A DNA stretch of 64,000 nt, from contig JADFSR010000022.1 of the NCBI GenBank assembly GCA_022560615.1, positions 1 to 64,000 on the forward strand. Reading direction: 5' to 3'. Of this stretch, positions 36,592-45,224 are shown in pieces (the stretch's first letter is position 1; every line of letters starts with the position of its first letter). This stretch comes from Gemmatimonadota bacterium (GTDB lineage Bacteria; Gemmatimonadota; Gemmatimonadetes; Longimicrobiales; Gaopeijiaceae). A program made the translations under genes and the position numbers. The notes beneath the pieces were generated by a model. It was not told the origin of the DNA. It saw only the letters and a list, made by a program, of their open reading frames with translations, and did not search any database.

Positions 36592-37839
36592 TGCCTCATG
36601 GGACTTCTCGGGGGCACCCGGAAGCCGAACGGTAAACGCCGCGCCCCCATCGTCGCAGTTCGCAGCAAGGATTTGACCGCCCATTCCGTCGACTAGGCGA
36701 GCACAGATAGAAAGACCCAACCCACTCCCCTCGCCGGGCTCCTTCGTGGTGAAGAACGGGTCGAATATGTCTTCGAGGTCGTCTTCGGCGATGCCGGGCC
36801 CGTTGTCCTCGACGCGGATCACCGCGACACGCGGGGAATTGAACACGAGGTCGATGCCATAACCTGCACCGTCCTTCGACACGCGCCGACGGTGCATGTA
36901 GTTGATGCCCTTCGGGTCATCCGCGCGCTTCGCCGGGAGGCGCATCACCTCACCCGAATCCCCGAACAGTTCCACCGAGATCCGTGGATTCTCAGTCGAC
37001 TCGACAGCGGCGAGAGCGTTCAGGAGTAGGTTCACCATGACCTGCTCGAGCCGATGACGCCCCATGACCACGTCGGGCGCGTCGCCCGACAGGGTCCACG
37101 TCATCTCGGTGCGGTCCAACTTCCCTTGGGACTCCAGCAGGTCGCGGACACGGGCCAACACCTGTGCCGGGGCGACGGGCGCGACCTCATCGTCCCGTGG
37201 ACGGGCGTAGTCGAGCAGACCTCGCACGATGCGATCGATCCTTTCGGCCTCTCCGCGAACGGAGTCCAGCAAGGCGACGTCGCCGCCCACCTTCTCGGCT
37301 CGTGCCTTGGCCACGTCGACGAACGCCATGATCGCTCCCAGCGGGTTGCCGACCTCATGCGCGATACCCGCCGCCAGGGTGCCCACAGACGCGAGGCGCG
37401 CAGTGTGGATGATCTGGTTCCGAGCTTCGATGAGGTCCTTGTTGGTCTCCTCGAGTGATTCGACGTTCTCGGCCAACAACTCCTGGTCGGCGATGAGCCG
37501 ATCCGCCATGTCGTTCACGCTCGACTGCACCTGTTGGAGCTCGAGGCTGTCCAAGGTCCCGATGCGGTGATGATAGTCGCCTCCGGCGATTCGGCGCGCG
37601 TCTTCGGCCAGTAACTCCATCGGCTTCACCATGAACTTTCCCAGAATGGCACTTCCCAAAACGAAGAGCGCCCCGAGGTCAATCGCGACGAGCACACCAA
37701 TGATGAGAGTGCGCCGGGCCGTCGACTCGATTCCAGGCAACAGTACGACGATCCCGAACAAAGCGAACAGGAGGGCAAGCACGAAGAGAAAGCCGAACCG
37801 AAACAACAGCTCTCGCCTGAGTGGGATCTGTCGAGACAT
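36577..37839 (-). CDS. Membrane sensor histidine kinase (HAMP, HisKA, HATPase)
   Basis: Two transmembrane helices (about residues 12-33 and 43-65) flank a very short outer loop, followed by a HAMP domain (KPMELLAEDARRIAGGDYHHRIG), a coiled coil, the H-box GIAHEVGNPLGAIMAF, and a catalytic domain with N box (QVMVNLLLNALAAVE), G1 (VEDNGPGIAEDDLEDIFDPFF) and G2 (GSGLGLSICARLV). 420 aa. The short sensor loop suggests it senses a membrane or cytoplasmic cue. It pairs with the regulator downstream; its last codons are part of the palindromic element arm. Confidence 0.92.
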   Translation of the reverse strand: MSRQIPLRRELLFRFGFLFVLALLFALFGIVVLLPGIESTARRTLIIGVLVAIDLGALFVLGSAILGKFMVKPMELLAEDARRIAGGDYHHRIGTLDSLELQQVQSSVNDMADRLIADQELLAENVESLEETNKDLIEARNQIIHTARLASVGTLAAGIAHEVGNPLGAIMAFVDVAKARAEKVGGDVALLDSVRGEAERIDRIVRGLLDYARPRDDEVAPVAPAQVLARVRDLLESQGKLDRTEMTWTLSGDAPDVVMGRHRLEQVMVNLLLNALAAVESTENPRISVELFGDSGEVMRLPAKRADDPKGINYMHRRRVSKDGAGYGIDLVFNSPRVAVIRVEDNGPGIAEDDLEDIFDPFFTTKEPGEGSGLGLSICARLVDGMGGQILAANCDDGGAAFTVRLPGAPEKSHEAGSPW

Positions 37840-38168
37840 GCCGGAGGGCTAAAAGGGCTATGACGTTCGCACAAGGTGCGAAGGGCAGTCGGGCTTCGGC
37901 AAGGCGGCGACACGTCCTTGCGACCCTTACGGCGTGCTGTTGGGATCGACGCGTAGGGTCAAGCCCGTGCGAGGTTGTGGGCCTCGCCAAACGTGACCGT
38001 GACCCCTATCCGTGCCCGAGAATTCGCGCGATGGTGTTGGTCGAGTACGAATAGTGCTGGGGCTGCTGTCGCCTCGCTGGGCGGCCCAGGCTTGACGGCC
38101 CGGACCGCCCACGAGCAGCTGTGCTCATCACAACGTCGCGGAGGAGATCCGCTGGTGCATCAGCGTCA
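37840..38168. other. pilA-kinase intergenic region with a GC-rich hairpin
   Basis: About 330 bases between pilA and the kinase gene hold no supportable gene. A hairpin with GGGCGG (38079) pairing CCGCCC (38105), extended inward with GG/CC pairs, and an adjacent GAGCA/TGCTC hairpin could stabilise or end the pilA transcript, although no T-run follows. No clear promoter for the kinase was found. Confidence 0.4.
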
Positions 38169-38561
38169 TCAACTGGTGCAGGCGAGCTCACCTGGAGCGG
38201 TCGATGTCGTCGGTGTGGCCGGACTGGAAGCCGTACCGTAGTAGATGACGCAACCTTCGCTGGAACCGAGCGCGGCGTGGACGACGCTCGCAGACCAGCC
38301 GGAGCTGGAAGCGGCCGAAGACACGGTGACACCACTGGAGCTCGTGAACGAGAGATCCGTGGTTACCGTCGTGTAGGAATACGCGTCGGAGTAGTAGATC
38401 TCCTGCTGGCTGGCCAGGTTCTTGAGATCCGACTTCATCGCTGCGAAGTACGCCTTCTCCCGAGTGGCGGAGAACTTCGGAATGGCGATGGCCGCCAGGA
38501 TTCCGATGATCACGACCACGATGAGGAGTTCAATAAGCGTGAACCCCTTCTTGTCTCGCAT
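38169..38561 (-). CDS. pilA: Major type IV pilin PilA
   Basis: This is a type IVa prepilin: short leader MRDKKG cleaved after Gly6, then FTLIELLIVVVIIGILAAIA with Phe1 and Glu5 of the mature pilin and the long hydrophobic helix. It is 130 aa with a C-terminal Cys pair (Cys104, Cys128) for the D-loop. The head is strikingly Ser/Thr-rich: 17 of residues 61-90, and much of the C-terminal D-loop (ASSPATPTTSTAP). Such surface is the usual target of pilin O-glycosylation. It has its own sigma54-like promoter, and genes for GT-C type enzymes lie directly upstream. Confidence 0.95.
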   Translation of the reverse strand: MRDKKGFTLIELLIVVVIIGILAAIAIPKFSATREKAYFAAMKSDLKNLASQQEIYYSDAYSYTTVTTDLSFTSSSGVTVSSAASSSGWSASVVHAALGSSEGCVIYYGTASSPATPTTSTAPGELACTS

Positions 38562-38615
38562 GATCTGAAACTCCAGAAATGAGTGAAACAGGGCCCTCCA
38601 ACTACGATGAGAAAC

Positions 38616-38631
38616 GGCAAGCCTGGGCCCA
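38616..38631 (-). promoter_or_regulatory. Sigma54 (RpoN)-type promoter of pilA
   Basis: On the - strand TGGGCCCAGGCTTGCC has the obligatory GG and GC of a -24/-12 promoter at the correct ten-base spacing, with TGG and TTGC matching the consensus. The predicted start is about 43 bases before the pilA ATG. Two NtrC-type activators are encoded in the same locus. Confidence 0.65.
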
Positions 38632-38785
38632 AAATGAACTCCAATGGCCTAAGATATTGTCTGACAACGTGTTATGGTTGATAACGAGGGCTCGGTGGAG
38701 CCCTTGGGACAGGGAGTGGGAGTGGGATTTTGCAAATAACGAGGCCGTTTGCAAGACCGGGGACCCGTGCGGCAGCACGCGTGGT

Positions 38786-38817
38786 GGCCCGCCCCCCTTT
38801 CCGATCACCCTTCTAGT
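38786..38817. repeat. Repeat at the end of the first TMTC-like gene
   Basis: The first 25 bases equal 33395-33419. The overlapping segment 38800-38817 (on the - strand ACTAGAAGGGTGATCGGA) equals 50562-50579. It lies directly at and after the stop codon. A short frame beginning here (38602-38808) encodes the same MIGKGGGP start as PilX but no further similarity, so I do not call it a gene. Confidence 0.75.
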
Positions 38818-40690
38818 TCACCTGCCCAAGCACCTCTGCGCGCAGGGAATCGACTAGCGCACGCTCGACCGTCGAGAGGTCCAGGGCGAGCGCTGCGTCA
38901 AACGCCATCTGCACGCCTGCCGAGTCGCCGGCGTGGGCGTTCAAATACCCTAGCGTTACCCACTGCTGCCAGAAGTTCTGCAGTCCAAAACGCTCGATGG
39001 TGGCTTGTCGGAGTAGTTCTGCCTCCTCGAACCGACCGCGCGACGCAAGGGACCAGGTGATGATGTTGGGACGGAGCGGATCTCGATCGTCGATCGTGAG
39101 CGCCACGCGGCTGAGACGTTCCGCCTTTGCGGGCTCTCCCCAGATCGAGTAGATCTCGGCCAGAAGGCCAGGTGCGAGGGCAAAGCTCGGCTCCCTTCGC
39201 CACGCGTGCCGCAGGAGACCCTCAGCGGACTGGTACAGCTCCTTGTTCATCAGAGTCTGCCCGATGTCGGTGATTATCTGGTAGTGCGAGTCCAGCAGAT
39301 CGACCGCGGCTCGATAGGAGCGCAGCGCGTCCGAGGTGAGACCGCGGTTCATGAAGGCGTCTCCGAGAATCCATTGGGCGCGACCCGAGTAGGGGTAGTC
39401 CGCAACCAAAGTGTTCCACACGGACTCGTTGTCCTTCCAGGTCGGGTTCCGGGTCCAGGTCCGGACGCTGGCGAGCACCAGAATCACCATGATCGCGACC
39501 AGCGCCCCGCGCGGCCGTGCCTGCCAGAAGCGGACGAGCATCCAACCCGTCGCCGCCGCGAGCCCGACCGAGGGCAGATAGAGCGTCCGTTCCGCGAGCA
39601 GCACGCCGGCGAGGAAGAAAACGTTCGACACCGGCGACACCGTGATCATGAACCAGACGACACCGAAACCGGCGACGCGGGCCGACGCCCGACCCACGGC
39701 CATGACACCTCTTCGCCACGCCACCAAGGCCAGAGCCAGCACGCCGAGCGCGAGGGTGATGCCGACCAAGTTGCTCGGGCCCCAGCCTAGTGAGATCGGG
39801 ATGACGTTCGGCGCGTAGTCAGCGGAGAGGTCCATGGGGAAGACCCACAGGCGCACGTAGTTCCCCCAAACCTCCGAGACCGTCCAGATCCGCGGGATCT
39901 CGAGCAGCAGATCCGCTCCGAGTGGGCCCAGAGGCTCAGCAATCGTGCCCAGGATCTCCCAGCGCGCGACGAACATGACCGTCGCTGCCGCCACGAGCGC
40001 CACATAGACCCTCCACCGTTCGGCCAGGTACCGTGGAATGTCCTTGACGGAGAGATCCCTACGGGCGGCATCGAGCAAGAAGACGATGCCCGGCAAGGTC
40101 ACCGCCCCCTCCTTGGCGCCAAACGCAGTGGCGTACAGCAGCCCGATGGCCGCGGCCCTTCGCCACGAGGTCTCGGTCGGTCCCCGCACATGAACCAGAC
40201 ACGCCGTCAGGAAGCACATCGCGGAAAGGACTTCCCCCATGCCAACGATGTTGGCTACCGCTTCGACATGCACCGGATGGACCGCGAATACGAGCGCGCC
40301 GACCAGGGCTCCTGGCAGCGACATCAGCTCGGCGAGAAGAAGAAGAACCAGCGCCGTGACGGCGGCATGCCCGACCAGGTTGGTAAGGTGGAATAGCCAG
40401 GAACTTCCATCCGAGACAATCCACTGCAGCCCGAAAATCAGCTGGGTCGTGGGCCGCCACAAGCCGTTGTCACGCCCGTAGATGCCCGGCCAATAGGGTG
40501 AGACCACCGCCCGTGGAAGCGTCTCCAGACTCTGGATCGCCTCGTTGTTCGCGACGATGTGGTGGTCGTCGTACGCAAAGCCGTTCGGGATCGTGTTCGC
40601 GTACACGAGTGCCGCCAGCACGGTCACGAGCAGCAGCGCAGCGCGGCGGTCCCTCAGCACGACTTGCAGCGCCAGCGCGAGGCGCTTCAT
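38813..40690 (-). CDS. TMTC-like GT-C membrane glycosyltransferase with TPR tail (paralogue 1)
   Basis: An N-terminal half with about ten hydrophobic segments is followed by a soluble C-terminal part with several TPRs (ARWILGDAFMNRGLTSDALRSYRAAV-type helices). The first outer loop has the paired acidic motif FAYDDHH (Asp41, Asp42), typical of GT-C enzymes that use lipid-linked sugars, and the FAVHPVHVEAVANIVGMGE block is the TMTC hallmark. TMTC proteins are O-mannosyltransferases in animals; bacterial members are uncharacterised. 625 aa. Closely related to the genes at 40687 and 43365. Being directly upstream of pilA and coupled to a dolichol-phosphate-mannose-synthase-like gene, a role in pilin O-glycosylation is my inference. 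Confidence 0.82.
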   Translation of the reverse strand: MKRLALALQVVLRDRRAALLLVTVLAALVYANTIPNGFAYDDHHIVANNEAIQSLETLPRAVVSPYWPGIYGRDNGLWRPTTQLIFGLQWIVSDGSSWLFHLTNLVGHAAVTALVLLLLAELMSLPGALVGALVFAVHPVHVEAVANIVGMGEVLSAMCFLTACLVHVRGPTETSWRRAAAIGLLYATAFGAKEGAVTLPGIVFLLDAARRDLSVKDIPRYLAERWRVYVALVAAATVMFVARWEILGTIAEPLGPLGADLLLEIPRIWTVSEVWGNYVRLWVFPMDLSADYAPNVIPISLGWGPSNLVGITLALGVLALALVAWRRGVMAVGRASARVAGFGVVWFMITVSPVSNVFFLAGVLLAERTLYLPSVGLAAATGWMLVRFWQARPRGALVAIMVILVLASVRTWTRNPTWKDNESVWNTLVADYPYSGRAQWILGDAFMNRGLTSDALRSYRAAVDLLDSHYQIITDIGQTLMNKELYQSAEGLLRHAWRREPSFALAPGLLAEIYSIWGEPAKAERLSRVALTIDDRDPLRPNIITWSLASRGRFEEAELLRQATIERFGLQNFWQQWVTLGYLNAHAGDSAGVQMAFDAALALDLSTVERALVDSLRAEVLGQVN

Positions 40691-42474
40691 ACCCCTCCCC
40701 CACCGTCGTGCGAGGCGAGGATCTGAGAGGCCCGCTCGCGAGCAGCGCGCGCCTCGTTCTCCTTGCCGTCGAGTGCGAGCAGCTCCGCCAGGCGGCTCCA
40801 GCCGGGCTCGAAGTCGGGCTCCTGCCCTAGCGAGGCCCGGCCGGCGCGGATCGCCGCAGTAAGGTCACCCTTCACGACGTACGATTCCGAGACCAACGAC
40901 CAGAGCTGCCGGTCGGAGCCGGCGCGAGCCAGGCCGCTCAGCGCCGCGGCGTGCGCGGCCCGCCCCTCACCACGCAGCAGCCGCTGCTTCGCCAGCTCTG
41001 CGTACGCAGCCGGATGCGTCGGAAGCAGGCTGATGGCGGACGCAAAGAGCTGCTCGGCGCGCTCGTGCTGCCCTAGCCCGGAGTATAGGACGCCCACCTC
41101 TACAACGAGCTGGTAGTTGTCCGGAGCGAACCCCAGCGCGAGCTCATACGCTTGCCGCGCTTGCTCAATCTCGCCCACCCGTTCGAATCCATGCGCCCGT
41201 GCACGGAGCGCGAGTGAGGATTCCGGGTGCTCGACCGCAAGCGTGTTGAGCATCGTGAAGGTGTCCAACCAAGTGGGGTTTCTGGTAACGGTGCGGACGG
41301 TCATCGCCGCAAGTGCCACGCCGACGAGCCCCGCGAGTACGCGTCGTCTCGAGAGTGGTATCGACGGTACGAGCTCGTGCGCGAGGCCGGCAAGCACCAG
41401 AGCAAGGCCGACCGACGGGAGATAGAGCGTCCGTTCGGCCAGAAGGACATCGGAGCGGACCACCAGGTTCGAGACGGGAAGAACCGCGACGAAAAACCAC
41501 GCCAGCCCGAGCGCTAGCGTTCGTGAGCGATCTCGCAGCAGCCACGCGCCAGCCACCACGCCGAGCAGCAGCGCAGTACCCACGACGACTTCCACCGTGA
41601 GCGAGGTCGTGACGAGGAAGACCCCCGGTGCATAGTCGGCACTGAGATCCAGCGGAAAAACCATGAGCCTCAGGTACTGCGGCCACACCGTGAGCGCGGT
41701 CAGTAGCCGCTCCCCGAGTGAGAGGCTGACGAGGCCCGCGGCTGGACTCTCGCCAGTCAGGCCACCGATCACCGCAGCGCGCGTCAGAACGTAGATCGCC
41801 AGCGTACCCGTCAAAGCCACATACGTAGGCGTCTCGGATCTCAGCCTGGTCAGGAGGGCGACGTCGCTCCGCCTGTACACCTCGAGGACGAGCAGCACGC
41901 CGGGGAGCGTGATCGCGATCTCCTTGCTGCCCAGCGCGACTAGGAAGAGCGCGATGAGGCCGAGCAATCTCGCCGGCGAACGGGGCCGCGTTCCGCCCCC
42001 CGTGTCGAGATAGAGCAAGCAGGCGCCCAGATAGGCCACGGCCGTATAGAGTTCCGCCCGCCCGACGACGTTGGCCACCGCCTCCACGTGCACTGGGTGC
42101 ACAGCGAAGAGAAGCGCTCCAACGAGCGCCGTGGGGATCGGCACGAAACGACTGAGCAGCGCGAGCACGAGCAGGCACACGAGCGCGTGCGCAAGCACGC
42201 TCACGATGTGAAAGCCGAGCGGCCCCCCGTCGAAGGCGGCCCACTCGAGTCCGAAGCTCGAGAGCGTGATCGGACGATAGTTGCTCGCTCCGGGACGCGC
42301 GCCGGGCCAGGAGGGAGCCATGAACGCGTCCACGACCCTGCCCTCCGTGACCACTGGATTCTCGACGATGAACCAGTTGTCGTCGTAGGTGAACCCATTC
42401 CCGAGCGAGTTCGCATAAACCGAGATGGCGACGAACAGCAGGAGGACTCGCGCCCTCGGGAGCGTAGTCGGCAC
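40687..42474 (-). CDS. TMTC-like GT-C membrane glycosyltransferase with TPR tail (paralogue 2)
   Basis: The architecture is the same as its two neighbours: a DD motif in the first outer loop (FTYDDNW, Asp31-Asp32 from the chosen start), LFAVHPVHVEAVANVVGRAE, many hydrophobic helices, then TPRs (ARAHGFERVGEIEQARQAYELAL). I took the GTG at 42474, eight bases beyond the end of the GT2 gene and preceded by GAAGG, giving 595 aa; an upstream frame to 42537 would overlap the GT2 gene by 56 bases. It overlaps paralogue 1 by four bases. The divergence among the three copies suggests different acceptor or sugar specificity. Confidence 0.8.
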   Translation of the reverse strand: MPTTLPRARVLLLFVAISVYANSLGNGFTYDDNWFIVENPVVTEGRVVDAFMAPSWPGARPGASNYRPITLSSFGLEWAAFDGGPLGFHIVSVLAHALVCLLVLALLSRFVPIPTALVGALLFAVHPVHVEAVANVVGRAELYTAVAYLGACLLYLDTGGGTRPRSPARLLGLIALFLVALGSKEIAITLPGVLLVLEVYRRSDVALLTRLRSETPTYVALTGTLAIYVLTRAAVIGGLTGESPAAGLVSLSLGERLLTALTVWPQYLRLMVFPLDLSADYAPGVFLVTTSLTVEVVVGTALLLGVVAGAWLLRDRSRTLALGLAWFFVAVLPVSNLVVRSDVLLAERTLYLPSVGLALVLAGLAHELVPSIPLSRRRVLAGLVGVALAAMTVRTVTRNPTWLDTFTMLNTLAVEHPESSLALRARAHGFERVGEIEQARQAYELALGFAPDNYQLVVEVGVLYSGLGQHERAEQLFASAISLLPTHPAAYAELAKQRLLRGEGRAAHAAALSGLARAGSDRQLWSLVSESYVVKGDLTAAIRAGRASLGQEPDFEPGWSRLAELLALDGKENEARAARERASQILASHDGGGGV

Positions 42475-42481
42475 GTGCCTT

Positions 42482-43363
42482 CTAGCTGTCCTCGGGGGAC
42501 TCAGGGTCTCCCACCCCGGCGCCGGGGTCCGCTCCACCCTCGGAACCGGACGTAACCCGATCCGGCTCGTTCCACGGATCCGTCAACGGCGGAATCCACT
42601 TCGGTACCCGCGGTGGCAACATGTTGTACCTGAGGATCGACCAGAACGCGGACACGCCGTCCTTCCAGCCGATCTTCTTGCCCTCTGCGTACGAACGTCC
42701 GTGGTAGCTGATCGGCAACTCGTAGATGCGGGCACCCGCCTGCGCGAGCCTGGCCGTCAATTCCGGCTCGATCCCGAACCGGTGCGCGGAGAGCGGTAGC
42801 GACTGCAGGAGCTCCGTGCGAACCATCTTATAGCACGTCTCCATATCGGTGAGGTTCAGGTCGGTAAGCATGTTGGAGAGCAGCGTGAGCAAGCGATTGC
42901 CAACCGAGTGCCAAAAAAAGAGCACGCGGTGCGGCCCGCCCAGAAAACGGGAGCCGTACACCGCGTCGGCCCGTCCGCTCAGAATCGGCTCGAGCAGGAT
43001 CGGGAATTCGTAAGGGTCGTACTCGAGGTCTGCGTCTTGGACGACGACGACGTCTCCCGTCGCTCTGCGGAAGCCTGTGCGCAGCGCGGCACCTTTGCCC
43101 GCATTCTTCTCATGGAACACGAGGTGGTCGATCAACTCGCCCTCGAGCTCCGTCAGCAGATCGCGGGTCCCGTCGGTAGAGCCGTCGTCCACGACGATCA
43201 CCTCGAGGTTGAGCGGCACTTCGCGCACCCGGCGCAGAAGGCGCTCGACGGTCGCACTTTCATTGTACGCGGGAATCACGACGGACACCGTGACGCGATC
43301 CCAAGGGAGCTCCGTCAGTGGGGCGCCAGGGAAGTTGACGCCAGAGCTTTGATGATTGGACAT
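42482..43363 (-). CDS. Glycosyltransferase family 2, dolichol/polyprenyl-phosphate mannose synthase-like
   Basis: This GT-A fold enzyme should load a sugar from a nucleotide donor onto a polyprenyl phosphate. Motifs are VVIPAYNESATVERLL, the nucleotide-binding VIVVDDGSTDGT and the metal-binding DAD in VVVQDADLEYDP; the YGSRFLGG and ELTARLAQAGARIYELPISYHGR regions are DPM1-like. No C-terminal transmembrane helix is seen, so it would be a peripheral protein. The ATG at 43363 follows the paralogue 3 stop after one base; 293 aa. Sandwiched between TMTC-like genes, it is the likely source of their lipid-linked sugar. Confidence 0.88.
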   Translation of the reverse strand: MSNHQSSGVNFPGAPLTELPWDRVTVSVVIPAYNESATVERLLRRVREVPLNLEVIVVDDGSTDGTRDLLTELEGELIDHLVFHEKNAGKGAALRTGFRRATGDVVVVQDADLEYDPYEFPILLEPILSGRADAVYGSRFLGGPHRVLFFWHSVGNRLLTLLSNMLTDLNLTDMETCYKMVRTELLQSLPLSAHRFGIEPELTARLAQAGARIYELPISYHGRSYAEGKKIGWKDGVSAFWSILRYNMLPPRVPKWIPPLTDPWNEPDRVTSGSEGGADPGAGVGDPESPEDS

Positions 43364-43364
43364 G

Positions 43365-45224
43365 TCAGTCGAGCTCGTTGGAGTCCGAGGATGAAGCCAG
43401 CGCGAGTCGTGCAGCCCGAATCGCGTCGAGGTCCGCGGCAGAGCCGGTGCGTGCCTCGGCCGAGTCGAGAGCCGCGAGGGCAGCCAATGTGTCACCTGCG
43501 CTCGCGTGATCGCCGGCGAGAAGGAACCACGGTCGAAACTGCGAGCCCAGCCCGGACTCGAGGGCCCGAATCCGGGACGCGATCGCGTCCTCGTGCCGCC
43601 CCAGACGCGACAGGGACTGGGCAAGCAGGTGGTGCAGGCTCCCGTTCGACGGTTGCGCGAGCGTGGCGGCTCGGGCGGCCGCCTCCGCCTCGGAGAAGCG
43701 TCCCGCGGTCAACTCGACCGACGCGAGCAGCCCGGGGGCCGTGGGCCACTCGGGCTTCTCCCGCCACGCGCGCTCGAGGAACAGGCGTGCCGAATTCGGG
43801 CGACCCATGGCCATGAGATGCGACGCAATCTCGGTGCTCTCTTTGTACTCGGAGTTAAGGATGCCCACCGCGTACGAAAAGGCCCGCCGTGCCTCCGACT
43901 CTCGGCCTTCCGCGAGCAGCCGCTGTCCGAGCGCGAGCCACCCCCGTCCCGACTCCGGATGATCTTCGATGAGCGCGCTCATCACGGATTCGGTGCTGTC
44001 CCAAACCGGTACCCGCGCCGCGCTGCGCGCCGCGCCGGCCACGACGAGCACGGTCGCGAGGACTTTCGCATGGCGAGGGCGCACGCGATGGAACTCTCCG
44101 AGCAGCCATCCGCTCGCGATCGCCAGGCCGACCGAGGGGAGATATAGGGTTCGCTCCGCGATGAGCACGGGACCGAGGTAGAACACGTTCGCGACGGGGA
44201 GCAACGCGACCGCGATCCACAGCACGCCCAGCCCGAGTAGCCGCTGAGTGCCCGCCGGGCCACCCCGACGCCAAGCGAGCCCCGCCAACACAAGAGTCGA
44301 GAGAACGAGGGTCACCCCGAGAACTCCCTCCGCGGTCCAAGCGAACGCGATCGGAATCACGTCTGGCCCGTAGTCCGCCGACAGGTCGAGCGGGAAGAGA
44401 AGGAGCCGGAAATACTCCGGCCAAACCGCGGCCAGAGTCCAAATTCTCGGAATCTCTTCGAGAACCGAGCCGCCGGGAGGCGGCGTGGCGGTCGTCACAC
44501 CGCCCACGACACCCACTCGAGCGACGAGCAGGCCAGCGAGCGTCGCGAACATGAGGCCGAAGACGATCCCTTTTCGCCGGAGCCACGGCACGAGCGTCCC
44601 ATACTCCCACTCTCCTCTCGCGGCATCGATCAGCAAGAGCAACAGCGGGAGGATCGCCGCTCCCTCCTTGGCGAGCACGGCGAGCGCGTAGCACGACGTG
44701 ACGACGATCGCTCGCCTGACCCCGTAGCTGCTCCGGGCTCTCAAGTGCACGATGGCCGCAGCCAAAGCGAACGCCGTGGCCAGCGGCTCCGCCGTACCCG
44801 CAATGTTGGCGATCGCCTCCACGTGAACGGGGTGCACCGAGAAGACGAGCCCCCCGAGCAGCGCCGCGGGCAACGACATCAGCTCGGCCAGCAGGAGAAC
44901 GACGAGCCCGCATGCACACGCGTGAAGCAAGATCCCCAGCAAGTGGAAGCCGACCGTGCTTCCGCCGGTCGAGATCCACGTGACTGCCCACAACGCCGTG
45001 GTGAGGGGCCGCCACCCACCCACCTGGTCTCCGAAGGAGCCGGGCCAGGACGGTTCTCCGAGGCGATGCAGGAGCCCATCGAGTGTGCGGATCCCTGGAT
45101 CGCCTGCTATCAGGACCACGTCGTCGTAGGCGAACCCGTTCCAAAGAGCGCCCACATGAACGAGTGCGCCGAGGCTCGCCGCGAGCAGCGCGGCGCGGCG
45201 CACCGAAAGCGCCGGTGCGCTCAA
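43365..45224 (-). CDS. TMTC-like GT-C membrane glycosyltransferase with TPR tail (paralogue 3)
   Basis: The protein has the same plan as paralogues 1 and 2: FAYDDVV (Asp34, Asp35), VFSVHPVHVEAIANIAGTAE, multiple hydrophobic helices, YLPSVGLAIASGWLLGE, then TPR helices (GWLALGQRLLAEGRESEARRAF, LHHLLAQSLSRLGRHEDAI). 619 aa. Its start overlaps the stop of the sigma54 regulator at 45221, so it is translated with the two-component genes, tying the glycosylation genes to that control system. Confidence 0.82.
   Translation of the reverse strand: MSAPALSVRRAALLAASLGALVHVGALWNGFAYDDVVLIAGDPGIRTLDGLLHRLGEPSWPGSFGDQVGGWRPLTTALWAVTWISTGGSTVGFHLLGILLHACACGLVVLLLAELMSLPAALLGGLVFSVHPVHVEAIANIAGTAEPLATAFALAAAIVHLRARSSYGVRRAIVVTSCYALAVLAKEGAAILPLLLLLIDAARGEWEYGTLVPWLRRKGIVFGLMFATLAGLLVARVGVVGGVTTATPPPGGSVLEEIPRIWTLAAVWPEYFRLLLFPLDLSADYGPDVIPIAFAWTAEGVLGVTLVLSTLVLAGLAWRRGGPAGTQRLLGLGVLWIAVALLPVANVFYLGPVLIAERTLYLPSVGLAIASGWLLGEFHRVRPRHAKVLATVLVVAGAARSAARVPVWDSTESVMSALIEDHPESGRGWLALGQRLLAEGRESEARRAFSYAVGILNSEYKESTEIASHLMAMGRPNSARLFLERAWREKPEWPTAPGLLASVELTAGRFSEAEAAARAATLAQPSNGSLHHLLAQSLSRLGRHEDAIASRIRALESGLGSQFRPWFLLAGDHASAGDTLAALAALDSAEARTGSAADLDAIRAARLALASSSDSNELD

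Noticed and set aside
38602-38808. Short - strand frame starting MIGKGGGPP, like the PilX start
   Set aside because: The similarity stops after eight residues and comes from the shared 25-bp DNA repeat; the rest has no hydrophobic pilin helix and overlaps the pilA sigma54 promoter.
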